Counted from the stretch's first letter, positions 44,270 through 54,009 are shown. The stretch is DNA of 64,000 nucleotides from JBCBSP01 sp039819095 (GCA_039819095.1 JBCBSP010000005.1:230635-294634); one strand, 5' to 3'. Program-made: numbers and translations. The notes: a model not told the origin generated them from the sequence alone.

Positions 44270-45595
44270 TTAATCTTCGCTCGGGTCTGGTCGGGAGGCG
44301 TGATCTACCAACCAGGCGACGGCACGGTCATGGAACTGATAGCTGATTTGACCGCTGGTCCCACTCCGCCAGCCATGGTCCACATCCTCCAGGAGCTCAA
44401 ATCGAGCGTTGCCAGGATGATTGCGATTCACAATTCGCGAGGCCCAGGCATGGTCCTCACGCGTGGAGATGTCGTCGAGACTGCCGTGCAAAGACAGGAG
44501 CTGGCCGTCATAGCGTTCCCAGGCTGCGCGAACCGGCGCAGCATCAATTTCACGATGAAAGGTCAGCGAGCGGCCTGCAAATTGCTCCAACGGCCCGTAG
44601 GCGTCCTCGACGCGCTCAAGCGCATCTGGAACCTCGGCCCGAACAGTATCGAGGTCCTGCCCCACGACGATTAGACGTGCCATGACATCCCGATAGTCAG
44701 CAAAGAAGGCATCCGCGGCTGCGGCTGAAGCCGTCGGTTCAACCCATTCGCGCTGCCGGAAATTTGTGATCAGATAGTCAAACCAAGGCTGGACACCGGC
44801 ACCCCAGGTTATCGTTCCGGCCAGATCGACAGAGTCGGCAACGAGCGGGGCCTGAAATCCACCCATGGATACACCGACCGCGTACAGCCGTCCTGAATCG
44901 ACAGCGCGATTACGGGCGAAGGCCTGAGCGGCCATTGTGTAAGCCTCAACCTCGATCTCAAACCCACCTTCGCGGCACGGCACTCCATCACTGTCACCAA
45001 TCCCTGGTTTGTCAGCAAAGGTCACGGCAAAGCCCGCTGCGACGAGGTCATGAAAGAGCCGCCCCCTCGGGTGGTTTGGCCCTCCGATGAGATCAATGGA
45101 CTGGCAAGGAATCCCCTGCAGGTACACAACGCCCGGGAGCCCGGCTTCAGTTTCCAAGGCTGACTGGAGAGGTGTCATGGTTACTGTGCGAATTCGCAAA
45201 CCTGATGGGGTGATTATGAAGCCATAATCGACCTCTGCACCTTCAACGCGACCGAGCGGCAGAATCCGCGGTGTCACTTGCACCGTCATCGCCTCACCGT
45301 CACGGCGAAGGCGGACTTCAGCAGGCTCGCGATAGCTCAGCTGGTGAGTTGCCGCCTGCACATCTAAATAGTCGGTGATCTCAATGCCGTTGATCGCTTC
45401 CAGCTCGTCGCCCTGGCGAACTCCAGCCTGCCACGCGTCCGATCCCTCGCGGACCCGCGCAACACTCATTCCGTCAGGGGTTGGCGCGAGAGCCAGACCA
45501 AGCGTGCCACGCCGGGGCAGGTCAATGTCAGCCGCGCGGCCAGCGCCCGCCGAAATGGCAAGCGCCGCCACGAGCACGAGGATCCCGTTGTTCAT
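44270..45595 (-). CDS. Exported PDZ-alpha/beta hydrolase fusion
   Basis: 441 residues. Signal peptide (MNNGILVLVAALAISAGAGRA), then a PDZ domain at ~25-115 (LPRRGTLGLALAPTPDGMSV, GVRQGDELEAINGIEITDY) and an alpha/beta hydrolase domain at ~120-430: DKPGIGDSDG, nucleophile elbow AVGVSMGGFQAP, Asp region LHGSLDDISTREDH and His in LEDVDHGW. The combination resembles Caulobacterales alpha/beta hydrolases that carry a PDZ module but I cannot name a substrate. Transcribed after a region holding a long inverted repeat. Confidence 0.8.
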   Translation of the reverse strand: MNNGILVLVAALAISAGAGRAADIDLPRRGTLGLALAPTPDGMSVARVREGSDAWQAGVRQGDELEAINGIEITDYLDVQAATHQLSYREPAEVRLRRDGEAMTVQVTPRILPLGRVEGAEVDYGFIITPSGLRIRTVTMTPLQSALETEAGLPGVVYLQGIPCQSIDLIGGPNHPRGRLFHDLVAAGFAVTFADKPGIGDSDGVPCREGGFEIEVEAYTMAAQAFARNRAVDSGRLYAVGVSMGGFQAPLVADSVDLAGTITWGAGVQPWFDYLITNFRQREWVEPTASAAAADAFFADYRDVMARLIVVGQDLDTVRAEVPDALERVEDAYGPLEQFAGRSLTFHREIDAAPVRAAWERYDGQLLSLHGSLDDISTREDHAWASRIVNRNHPGNARFELLEDVDHGWRSGTSGQISYQFHDRAVAWLVDHASRPDPSED

Positions 45596-45663
45596 GACAC
45601 AAACCCCGAAAAATGGCGCGGCCCACAGGAAGCGGACCGCGCCTTAACAGTTGTGTGTGTGTT

Positions 45664-45708
45664 GGTCACGATCACACATGGGAACGATCATACAGTATGA
45701 TCGTGACC
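45664..45708. promoter_or_regulatory. Inverted repeat with three ACGATCA half-sites
   Basis: GGTCACGATCA (45664-45674) and TGATCGTGACC (45698-45708) are a perfect 11-bp inverted repeat with a 23-nt centre. A third ACGATCA lies at 45684-45690. It sits 69 bp upstream of the PDZ-hydrolase start and downstream of the LytTR regulator gene. No T-run, so operator is preferred over terminator; whether LytTR binds it is inference. A GT microsatellite (45651-45662) abuts it. Confidence 0.5.
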
Positions 45709-45807
45709 CTTGTAGGCCAGCCCCAACCGACGACGGGTGAAATTGCGATGAGCTTGACGAAAGCCACGGCAAAGCGTGTCTAGACTGGATGAACAGCCGC
45801 TCCCCGG

Positions 45808-46578
45808 TCATGCTGGCAGGGTCCGAAGGGCCAGGCGCAGCGCACCTTGATAGGCAGGACCAATCGGCACCTCCTGACCAGATTTCAATTCAACCGCCTG
45901 AGGTCGACCGTCCCCAGACACCACTGACTGGATTTCCTTCAGGTTCACGAAGTAGCTGCGGTGGATTCTTAAAAAGAGGTTCGGATCCACCTGGCGCTCA
46001 ATCTCGCTCATGGTGCGGCGGATCATGTGTTGGCGCTCGCTTGTATGCAGGATGACATAGTCGCGCGCCGCTTCCATGTAGCGAACCTGTTCAATCGGCA
46101 CACGAATACGCCAGTCGCGATCCTTGATCCAGAAGTCATAGACGAACTTGCCGTCCCTACGCTCCTTGCGAAGCTCGCGGACCATTCGGCCAAGTTCCTC
46201 CGTGCGCCGCGCCTTGAGATTCATGTCCGCCTTAGACTGCGCCCGAGCGAGCGCCTCGTCGAAGCGTGCCGCCTCAACCGGTTTGAGCAGATAATCCACG
46301 GCGCCAACATCAAACGCACGCACGGCGTGCTCATCATATGCGGTGATGAAAACCACATGGACTCCAATGTCCAGCGCATGATGCGCAACCTCGAAGCCGG
46401 TCATATCGGGCAGATTGATGTCAAGAAAAGCGAGCTCAACCGTGCTGCTTCGCAAGATGTCTCTTGCCTGCTCGCCCGTGGCGGCCACCTGAATGTCCGT
46501 GACAATAATGTTGGCGCGAGCCAGCCTCTCAATGCGGGCTGCGGTGACAGGTTCGTCCTCGCAAATCAGAATTTTCAT
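45808..46578 (-). CDS. LytTR family response regulator
   Basis: 256 residues. Receiver domain at 1-120 with phospho-acceptor D53 (ELAFLDINLPD), conserved T/K residues in VVFITAYDEHAVRAF and YLLKPVEAAR. LytTR DNA-binding domain at ~145-250: IPIEQVRYMEAARDYVILHT region and RIHRSYFVNLKEIQSV. Its ATG overlaps the histidine kinase stop by 4 bp. Such AlgR/LytR regulators control envelope or secreted functions. Confidence 0.93.
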   Translation of the reverse strand: MKILICEDEPVTAARIERLARANIIVTDIQVAATGEQARDILRSSTVELAFLDINLPDMTGFEVAHHALDIGVHVVFITAYDEHAVRAFDVGAVDYLLKPVEAARFDEALARAQSKADMNLKARRTEELGRMVRELRKERRDGKFVYDFWIKDRDWRIRVPIEQVRYMEAARDYVILHTSERQHMIRRTMSEIERQVDPNLFLRIHRSYFVNLKEIQSVVSGDGRPQAVELKSGQEVPIGPAYQGALRLALRTLPA

Positions 46579-47657
46579 GCATAGGCCTCCAGAGCGGGCT
46601 CGGAGATGGAAAGTGTCACCAGTCCGCCGCCGAGCGGGCTGACACCGAAATCGATGTCGGCGCCTGCGGCGCCGAAATAGCGTTCCAGACGGTCGACGAC
46701 ATTGCGCAGCCCCACACCGGTGTGCGGCGTTGCGCCAAAGCCGGGTCCATTATCCCCAACACTGAGGCGGAGCTGGTCGGCCTCAAGCCACGCACGGATC
46801 ATCAAAAGCTGGGCGCTGCCATCGCGGGGGCGGGCGTGCTTGATCGCATTCTCGACGATCGGCTGAAGCAGCAATCTGGGCAATGGCAGCGCGCTTACAC
46901 CCTCTTCAAACTGATAGTCCACATGCAATAGCTCGGCGAAGCGCAACTGCTCGATCGCAAGATAATTCTTCAGGAAATCCAGCTCATCGCGCACGGTCGC
47001 CATGTCGCGCTCACCACTGGAAAGGATGGATCGAAAGACCGTCGACAGCTTCTCCAACATCAAAAGGGACGTTTCACGCTGCCCCTCATCAATAAGGGCG
47101 TGGAGGGTTGAAAACGCGTTGAACAGGAAGTGGGGCTGAAGCTGATATCGAAGAGCGGTGAGCTCCGCCATTCGCGCCAGGGACTGGGCTTCGGCCAGCT
47201 GGCGGCCCTGATGCTCCAGACGGATGAAGGCCAGAACAAAGCCAAACACCGCAGTCCAGACCACAAAGACCGTATACAGGCGCAGCGTATGCCCTAGGAA
47301 AGAGGTCCAGGTCAAAATCCGATAGGGCAGATTAAAGCGCTCGTAGAACTGCACTGTGTCAGCCAGCTCAACCAGACAAGCCGCCGCGAAGAGCGGAAGT
47401 TGCAAAAGAACAAAGCCTGACAGGCGCGTGAGGCGCTTCACCGGCAAAGTCATCGCGATGGCGAGCATCACGATGAGCTGCAGGATGGTCGTCACGCCAA
47501 GCCCGATGAAATTCTGATAGGGGGCAGCCGCCACAATGAGGCGAATAGGGGCGACGATCGCCAGATGTACGCCAAGCACAGCGATACCCAGCGCAAGCGC
47601 TATCAGCACGACGGCCTTACGATCAAGATCTTTAATCTGGAGGATCAATCCGCCCAT
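46575..47657 (-). CDS. LytS-type sensor histidine kinase
   Basis: 360 residues from ATG 47657; the frame extends upstream to 47798 but that part lacks conserved sequence. Four TM helices occupy the N-terminal ~150 residues. His_kinase domain: H-box ALRYQLQPHFLFNAFSTLHAL, then N-box ENAIKHA and G-box GDNGPGFG. It phosphorylates the neighbouring LytTR regulator. Ligand unknown. Confidence 0.93.
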   Translation of the reverse strand: MGGLILQIKDLDRKAVVLIALALGIAVLGVHLAIVAPIRLIVAAAPYQNFIGLGVTTILQLIVMLAIAMTLPVKRLTRLSGFVLLQLPLFAAACLVELADTVQFYERFNLPYRILTWTSFLGHTLRLYTVFVVWTAVFGFVLAFIRLEHQGRQLAEAQSLARMAELTALRYQLQPHFLFNAFSTLHALIDEGQRETSLLMLEKLSTVFRSILSSGERDMATVRDELDFLKNYLAIEQLRFAELLHVDYQFEEGVSALPLPRLLLQPIVENAIKHARPRDGSAQLLMIRAWLEADQLRLSVGDNGPGFGATPHTGVGLRNVVDRLERYFGAAGADIDFGVSPLGGGLVTLSISEPALEAYA

Positions 47658-47748
47658 GCTTAGAGCATAGCGTACATGCGATTTGCGAGCAGGCGCCTTT
47701 CCTCGCGATTTCTGTACGGCTTGTCGCAAAAGCCTACCCTTAGAGATG

Positions 47749-47775
47749 AAAAGGGGCCGCGCCAGGCGCAGCCCC
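47749..47775 (-). terminator. Terminator downstream of TonB receptor gene
   Basis: On the minus strand GGGGC-U-GCGCC...GGCGC-G-GCCCC is followed by TTTTCATC. It begins 27 bp after the receptor stop at 47802. Confidence 0.65.
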
Positions 47776-47801
47776 GTTCCAGGATTGTTGGGACGCAAGC
47801 G

Positions 47802-50800
47802 TTAGAACTGGCGCGCCACATTTACAAAGAAGCGTCGTCCAACCAGGTCATAGCCTGATCCAAGCGGCGCATTCTGTGACGCTAGGTCCACACCGCTTGA
47901 ATCTCGATCGATGACTGGCGGGTCGTCGTTCAGCAAGTTGTTGACGCCGACGCGAACCACCCACTCTGGGCGCTCATAGGCGATAGAAAGGTCGTGATAG
48001 AAGACCGCATCCGCCGATGTGATTGAGCTGGAGAAGTCCAGGAAAGGCGTCGCTGGATCATCGGTTTCGATACATCCATCTAGATTACAGCCTGCGTACA
48101 CCCGCTGACCGTATGGGAAGTCAGCGTCTGGATCGATATTGTTGTAGATTGAAGCCTGCTCGCCGATATAGCTCAGCCCATAATTCACGCTCCAATCACC
48201 ACGCGTGATCTCCGCAAACAGGTTGGCGCGCCATTCCGGGGTGCCCCAATCGCCCACGAAGTTATTGACTTGGCTTTGGCTGGTCGTCTGGCTGATAACC
48301 TCGTCGCTCCACGTCGCAATAGTGGTCACGTCGAGGCGGAAACCCCCAAAGAAGTCTTCAGGCGCATCATAGCCGAACGCGACATTGATATCCGCGCCGG
48401 ATGTTTCCCGACGAGCGACGTTGAACGGCGTGTTGTCCACCTCGGCGATGAACCCTGTGTTGGGGTCACGCACACGACGGGAGCAGAACGGGTCGTTCGG
48501 GAAATCATCGGAGTTGTAACACTGGTCCAGCGCAAACGCAGCACCCGGCGAGGCGATCGAGTCTTCCACTTCAAGCTTGAAGTAGGTGACGCCGAGCGTG
48601 AGATCGAATGCGTCAAAGAAGGGTTGTTCGAACACAAAACCATATGTGAGTGCGGTTGAGGTTTCTGGATCCAGGTCACGGTTGCCCGCAGAGAACTGCT
48701 GGATCGACGGGATACCTCCAACGAGGCCGAGGTCGAACGGATCGATACCCTCGGTCTGACAGTTGGAGATCACTTGGGCGTCGCGATCATCCTCTTCGGC
48801 GATGTAGTTACCATTATCTGCTGCGTCATCTGGCACGATACAGGGGTCAATACTGCCGTTCGTGAAGCCGCTTTGTCCCGCCAGGAAAAGTTCACGCGTG
48901 TTTGGAGCCCGGAATGAGGTCCCGTAAGTGCCGCGCAAAGTCAGGAAGTCTGTGAGCGACCAGGAACCCCGCAGCGAGTATGTGGAGTTCTGACCGTAGA
49001 ACTCGTGATCGGTAAGGCGGGCCGCCAGATCAATGGTCACGCTTTCAGCAAAAGGCGCGTCACTGACAACGGGAATGCTTGCCTCGCCGAAGACTTCGAA
49101 CAGGTTGACGCGGCCGCGCGTCAGGCGGTCGGCGAAGAAACCCGCAGCTCGGCCTTGAGCGGCAACGGTGTCAACACCGGAATCAAGAGCGTCTTCCCGC
49201 CATTCAACGCCGAAGGCCGCATTCACATCGCCAGCCGGCAGCGTAAAGACTGGCCCGGTGGCGAAAGCGCCAGCGGTGAGCTGCTCGACAACCGTGGTAA
49301 CAGTGCGCTCGATCGTGAAGTAATCTGCTTCGGCCTGCGTTGCGAAGCTCGGCAGTGTCTGCTGATCCGTCGGATAGAGCGATGATGCAAACGGATTGAG
49401 GACAACACAGGGGTCGGGATCAACAAAGCCATTAAGGTCGAGCGCCTCGATCGCACATGTTAGATTTCCGTCCGCCCCAACCCGCGTATTCCAGATGGAC
49501 TGGCGCATCCGGTCTTCATCAAGAGCAGGGCGTGAAGAATATCCCATAGACCGGGTGTAGCCGCCAAAGGCCTCCCAGCTCCATTCAGGCATCCCAAAGA
49601 CTTCCAGATCGCCTCTGAATCCACCAAGCAGACGCGACTGGCGAGTTTCAACGGTGATATCATCACGCGCAACAGGCGAGGCGAAGACCGCAATGACGTC
49701 AAAGTCGAACGGATTGAGCGGGTGATCAAACGGGACGGTCGGGAAAATCTGACCATGGAAGCCGTTCCTGACGTTGACCCGTGAGTTGGAGTGCGAGGCT
49801 TCCACAAACGCTTGAATGCCTTCGACGCCAAAAACAGGCTGAAGATCGCGCGTACCGTTGAAGAAAAAGGAGTAACGCTCGGAGTGCGGGATAACATCGT
49901 CAGCCCCCTCCAGATAGGAGGGACGCGTGATGAGACGATCATAATTATTCCGTTCGCCATAGCCGGTTCCAGCCAGAAGCGGTGACGTGGCAGGGGCGCC
50001 TGGCGACACGGCGCCGAAGTAAAGTCCTTCTCCAAGCCATTCAAACACTTCTGCTGTCGCAACGGGATCAACGAAGAGAAGGTCAACACCGCGGCGGTTA
50101 CCTTGAGCTAGGATCAGCGAGTTAATGATGCCGCCCTGGCATCGCGACAGGACATTTCCGTCTGCATCAAGCTCGATGTCGCGCGAGCAATAAAGGCCGC
50201 TGTCAGGGTCGCGATTATAGTCACGATCCTGAACTTCCATCCGTTCTTGATTGAAGTACTCCATGCTGAACACGAAGCTTGAACGCTCCGTGCTGTCGCC
50301 GATCGCGAGCCCCCAACGCGTTGCTTCACCGCCCGATTGCTCTGGTACGCTGACAAAGCCATCGACCAACAGACCGTCGAACTCATCACGCAGGATGACG
50401 TTGACCACGCCGGCAACAGCGTCGGATCCGTAAATGGAAGATGCGCCGTCGAGCAGGATGTCGACGCGCTCAATCATGCTCGATGGGATCAGGTTGATAT
50501 CGGGAAGGGCAGGCGCCCCCTCGACACCCGCTGGAGCAAAGCGGCGGCCATTGACAAGCACCAGCACCTGGTCGGCGCTAAAGCCACGCAGCGAGATATT
50601 GCTTGCCCCCGGTCCGCCGTCGGTCACGAAGGCGGAGGTAATCGTGGAGTCCAGCTGAGGGCCTTGCGCAACCGTGCTGTTTTGCAGAACGGCCGCCGTA
50701 TCAATCAAGCCGGCGTTGCGGATCTGATCCTGGTTGATGACCTGCAATGGCGCCGTTGATGTGAACGTATCGCGGCGCAGGCGAGAACCGGTAATAACAA

Positions 50801-50948
50801 TCGCGTCTTCGACCACTTCCTCAGCGTTTTCTTCTGTGTCTTCTTCCGGCTCAACGTCCTGCGCATAGGAAACTGATGCGATCAGTAATGCCGCTGCGCT
50901 TACTCCTCCGAGAAGACGCAGTCGATCCAGCAAATCCTTCGATTGCAT
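47802..50948 (-). CDS. TonB-dependent outer-membrane receptor
   Basis: 1048 residues from ATG 50948, giving a signal peptide (LLGGVSAAALLIASVSYAQ); the frame continues to 51044 without a signal. Plug at ~55-175: EDAIVITGSRLRRDTF, SNISLRGFSADQVLVLVNGR, DILLDGASSIYGSDAVAGVV. The barrel ends with aromatic terminus GRRFFVNVARQF. Cys pairs occur in the extracellular loops (CIVPDDAADN, SNCQTEG). Size and loop type resemble Caulobacterales/Xanthomonadales receptors found with secreted peptidases. Substrate unknown; the adjoining S9 peptidase suggests oligopeptides. Confidence 0.93.
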   Translation of the reverse strand: MQSKDLLDRLRLLGGVSAAALLIASVSYAQDVEPEEDTEENAEEVVEDAIVITGSRLRRDTFTSTAPLQVINQDQIRNAGLIDTAAVLQNSTVAQGPQLDSTITSAFVTDGGPGASNISLRGFSADQVLVLVNGRRFAPAGVEGAPALPDINLIPSSMIERVDILLDGASSIYGSDAVAGVVNVILRDEFDGLLVDGFVSVPEQSGGEATRWGLAIGDSTERSSFVFSMEYFNQERMEVQDRDYNRDPDSGLYCSRDIELDADGNVLSRCQGGIINSLILAQGNRRGVDLLFVDPVATAEVFEWLGEGLYFGAVSPGAPATSPLLAGTGYGERNNYDRLITRPSYLEGADDVIPHSERYSFFFNGTRDLQPVFGVEGIQAFVEASHSNSRVNVRNGFHGQIFPTVPFDHPLNPFDFDVIAVFASPVARDDITVETRQSRLLGGFRGDLEVFGMPEWSWEAFGGYTRSMGYSSRPALDEDRMRQSIWNTRVGADGNLTCAIEALDLNGFVDPDPCVVLNPFASSLYPTDQQTLPSFATQAEADYFTIERTVTTVVEQLTAGAFATGPVFTLPAGDVNAAFGVEWREDALDSGVDTVAAQGRAAGFFADRLTRGRVNLFEVFGEASIPVVSDAPFAESVTIDLAARLTDHEFYGQNSTYSLRGSWSLTDFLTLRGTYGTSFRAPNTRELFLAGQSGFTNGSIDPCIVPDDAADNGNYIAEEDDRDAQVISNCQTEGIDPFDLGLVGGIPSIQQFSAGNRDLDPETSTALTYGFVFEQPFFDAFDLTLGVTYFKLEVEDSIASPGAAFALDQCYNSDDFPNDPFCSRRVRDPNTGFIAEVDNTPFNVARRETSGADINVAFGYDAPEDFFGGFRLDVTTIATWSDEVISQTTSQSQVNNFVGDWGTPEWRANLFAEITRGDWSVNYGLSYIGEQASIYNNIDPDADFPYGQRVYAGCNLDGCIETDDPATPFLDFSSSITSADAVFYHDLSIAYERPEWVVRVGVNNLLNDDPPVIDRDSSGVDLASQNAPLGSGYDLVGRRFFVNVARQF

Positions 50949-51128
50949 GGGTTTTTCTCCTTTTCCCCGTCCGCCCAGGTCGTGGGCGGTTGCGTCGATG
51001 GAGGCAGAAAGCACGAACACACTTTTGGCTTTTTCGCTGAGCACCGGATTGTCTGCGACGACGGCCTGCGATCAGGTACGAGAGCGGCTTCGTCCGCCAA
51101 AGCTGGCTCTATCGCCCACCAGCGATAC

Positions 51129-51165
51129 AAAAAAAGCGACGGGGTTGCCTACGCCGCCCCGTCGC
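51129..51165 (-). terminator. Rho-independent terminator downstream of S9 peptidase gene
   Basis: On the minus strand GCGACGGGG...CCCCGTCGC (9-bp perfect stem, 51136-51144 with 51157-51165) is followed by seven T. It lies 21 bp after the peptidase stop and separates it from the receptor gene. Confidence 0.85.
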
Positions 51166-51186
51166 CCAGGTGTGATCCACGTCCCC

Positions 51187-53196
51187 CTAACGCGGATCGG
51201 GAGGGTTATGTTCCATGAGGAACTGGGTCGCAGTCTGCAGGGTCTGAAGCCGGGTCGAGCGGAACAATAGATTATGCCCGTCACCGGCAATCGGGACATA
51301 CTCGACCGGTTTGCCGGCCGCACGCACCGCCTCGAACATGATTTCCGATTGCTCGACCGGCACGATGTTGTCTTCCTCGCCGTGAATGAGCAGTAGAGGA
51401 ATATCTGTGTTCTCAATCTGGCGGAGCGGCGAGATAGCCTGCATCTGGGCCCGCTGGGTGCGCCAGTCCCCGATGTATTCCGTCCAGTAGTTGACTGCGC
51501 CGACACCGCCCTGCTGATCGGCCTGCCAGCTCATCATTGTCGTAATGTCTGAAACTGGCGCTCCCGCAATGGCGCAGCGGTACAGTTCTGGCGTCAAGGC
51601 ATAGCCCGCCAGTGCCGCGTAGCCGCCATAGGACCAACCCCAGATACATACGCGGTCTGCATCCGCAACACCTGCCTCCGACAGGGCCAGGACAGCGTCG
51701 GAAATATCATTCTGCATAGCGCGGCCCCATTCGCCGTGCCCACGCCGCACAAAGCCAAGGCCGGTTCCATCCGAACCCCTGAAATGTGGCTGGAACACCG
51801 CATAACCCATGTCCGCAAACGGTTGCGCAAAAATTGGGTCGAACCCATACGTATCACGCGACTGCGGTCCGCCATGGGGCGCAATAATCAGTGGAAGGTC
51901 TTGCGCCCCCCGGTCGTTGGGCAGCGTGAGATACCCCCAAAGAGCCAGACCATCACGGGCAGTATAATCGACAACCTGAACACTATGGATGCGCTCTTGC
52001 GGCACTTCTGGATACTCGGTGGCCAGGAAAGATAACTCGTTGGTGGCGCTGTCAAACAGATAGTAGTCGGTGCTCGCCAACCCGCCCAATACATTCACGA
52101 TAAAGCGTGCGCCGGCGCGGTCCCATGAGTTGATGACAACATCTGAATCGGGAAAGATCTGTTGGAGCTGGGCTTGAAGGGCCTCGAACTGAGGATCGAA
52201 CCAGACACGGCCCCGTCGCTCCGCCAGCCAACCCGCACCGATGACCTTCCCTGTGCGCCAGTCGGTAATGAAGCCACCAAGATCGAACCCGCTGGGAGCC
52301 AGATTGCCCGCCTCAACCTGCCCGGTTGCCGGGTTGAAAAGAAAGGCACGGTCAAAGTCGCGGTTTTCCAGCTGGGAGAACCAGACCCCTCGATCCAAAT
52401 GATCCTGCCCCACGAGGAAGGACATTTGGGAAATCGCGCGCTGCCCGGTACGTCCGAACCGCTCCAGGACAAAGCCCTCATTGTAGACCAGCGAACGGTT
52501 CCGACCTTCATAAGCAAAGATTCGCCACCGGGAACCATCGGCATCGTAGTCCTGGCGCAACACCGGGGTGCGCATGTCATCGCCGAGCACCCAGTTAACG
52601 GTATCTGCAGTGCCGCGGACCTGCAGATCATAGTCGTTGCGATTAAGATCATATAGATAGAGGTTCACCGATTGGGCGATCCCGTGCCCGCGGCCGGCAG
52701 CAAACGAACTGCCTGCGCGCTGAACCACCGCCGCGGAGATCAAGACATGCTCGGGATCATCTGGCAGTAGCGATTCAATCGTCGCGTTGATCGGAAGTTC
52801 GACGTAGTCGCCTTCGTTCAGGTCGTAGACAATCCGCCGAGCTATGTCGGCATCGTTCAAAGACCCGCCCGGAACCGTAATTCGAGTGCGGTAGGTGATC
52901 TGGATATAGCGGTCAGAGAGCCAAGCAACGCCGAACAATAACTCATCGTCGATGTTATCAGAGAACCCTGGCACAGCGAGTGCATCGCCCTGACCATCAA
53001 GACGGGACACAAGCACATAAATTTCGTCGCGCTCAGCACCGGTGATCATGGCCAAGCGCTCTCCGTCTGGTGAAATTTGGAGCGAAGACACATCGGGGAG
53101 ACGGGCATAAGCCTCCAGAGGCACTACCCCTTGACCCTGAGCGATCCCGCCCAGGCTCAGCGCGACGCACGCGGCCATGGCACGCAAAACAGACAT
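51187..53196 (-). CDS. Secreted S9 family prolyl-oligopeptidase-type peptidase
   Basis: 669 residues, signal peptide at residues 1-22 (LRAMAACVALSLGGIAQG). N-terminal ~400 residues are WD/beta-propeller-like (LQISPDGERLAMITGA). The catalytic domain has GPQSRDTYGFDPIFAQ, nucleophile elbow CIWGWSYGGYAALAGYA, Asp in LLIHGEEDNIVP and His in IAGDGHNLLFRS. Dipeptidyl- or acylaminoacyl-peptidase type, periplasmic. Same strand as, and 140-240 bp upstream of, the TonB receptor. Confidence 0.92.
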   Translation of the reverse strand: MSVLRAMAACVALSLGGIAQGQGVVPLEAYARLPDVSSLQISPDGERLAMITGAERDEIYVLVSRLDGQGDALAVPGFSDNIDDELLFGVAWLSDRYIQITYRTRITVPGGSLNDADIARRIVYDLNEGDYVELPINATIESLLPDDPEHVLISAAVVQRAGSSFAAGRGHGIAQSVNLYLYDLNRNDYDLQVRGTADTVNWVLGDDMRTPVLRQDYDADGSRWRIFAYEGRNRSLVYNEGFVLERFGRTGQRAISQMSFLVGQDHLDRGVWFSQLENRDFDRAFLFNPATGQVEAGNLAPSGFDLGGFITDWRTGKVIGAGWLAERRGRVWFDPQFEALQAQLQQIFPDSDVVINSWDRAGARFIVNVLGGLASTDYYLFDSATNELSFLATEYPEVPQERIHSVQVVDYTARDGLALWGYLTLPNDRGAQDLPLIIAPHGGPQSRDTYGFDPIFAQPFADMGYAVFQPHFRGSDGTGLGFVRRGHGEWGRAMQNDISDAVLALSEAGVADADRVCIWGWSYGGYAALAGYALTPELYRCAIAGAPVSDITTMMSWQADQQGGVGAVNYWTEYIGDWRTQRAQMQAISPLRQIENTDIPLLLIHGEEDNIVPVEQSEIMFEAVRAAGKPVEYVPIAGDGHNLLFRSTRLQTLQTATQFLMEHNPPDPR

Positions 53197-53389
53197 AGTA
53201 ATCCCTCATTGACTGCGATGATTTCGGCCTAGTCCGATAACCTGCGAGCGCAGAAGCGTCAGACCGACAGCGACAGGGCTCGCTGAACTTACGTGCGATG
53301 TGCCCGCAGTGAGACGAAGGGTCTTTCATCGCAAAGTCTTTGCATTAGACGCGCCTCAGTGTGACGTAGCGAGCCAAAGGAGCTCTCTG

Positions 53390-53608
53390 ATGACACAGCA
53401 TTCTTCACCACAAATTCGGCAGTTGCGGCTTCTCGCAGGCTTGGTCATGGCGGTGGGCCTTGGATCCTGGATGATCCTTTCCGTTGTTCTAAAGAACATG
53501 CCCATGGCCATGCTGTTCACTCTGTTGCCGGCAAGCGCGGCCTTCTGCGGCTTGATGGTCTACACCCAACGCGTTTTGGGTGCAAAGACAGAGGAATCGT
53601 CGAGCTAA
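53390..53608 (+). CDS. Small two-TM membrane protein, unknown function
   Basis: 72 residues; AAGGAG seven bases before ATG 53390 fixes the start. Two helices (LRLLAGLVMAVGLGSWMILS and AMLFTLLPASAAFCGLMVYT) with a short polar tail. No recognised domain. Divergent from the S9 peptidase gene with a 193-bp region between. Confidence 0.65.
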   Translation: MTQHSSPQIRQLRLLAGLVMAVGLGSWMILSVVLKNMPMAMLFTLLPASAAFCGLMVYTQRVLGAKTEESSS

Positions 53609-53712
53609 AAGGGTCAGCTTGGTCGCGATCCCTGCCACCTGGTCGCAAAAGTTCGACAACTCAGTTGAGCGCCACTCAAAGTCTCCCCTTTTTCACCACA
53701 CGGAGAAACTCA

Positions 53713-54009
53713 ATGAGAGTGCTGTTTGCAAGCCTTGCGACCTTTGCTTCGGTCGGCTGCGCCACACCGGCAACGACCTCAGGCGTCTCACCGATCGCAG
53801 AAACCACAACCACGTCTGAAGACGGAGAAGTTGTGTGCCGGATCGAGCAACAAACGGGTTCCAGAGTCGCAAGCCGCATCTGTCGGACCGCCCGCGAGCA
53901 AGAAGAGATCGACGAAAACACGCGCCGCATTGTTGACGGCCGCTCAGGCAACACTCCGGTCATTGCTGAACCGCCTCGTCGAGGTCCAGTGGTCGGCGGT
54001 GGGGGCTGA
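53713..54009 (+). CDS. Small exported protein with VCR..TGSR..CRT motif
   Basis: 98 residues, GGAG seven bases before ATG 53713. N-terminal signal with Cys at residue ~16 (TFASVGCATPA, a non-ideal lipobox). The mature part has VCRIEQQTGSRVASRICRT, a pattern I know from small exported Caulobacterales/Sphingomonadales proteins of unknown role, then an acidic helix and a Gly-rich tail. A CAACTCAGTTG palindrome lies in the 104-bp gap upstream. Confidence 0.6.
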   Translation: MRVLFASLATFASVGCATPATTSGVSPIAETTTTSEDGEVVCRIEQQTGSRVASRICRTAREQEEIDENTRRIVDGRSGNTPVIAEPPRRGPVVGGGG

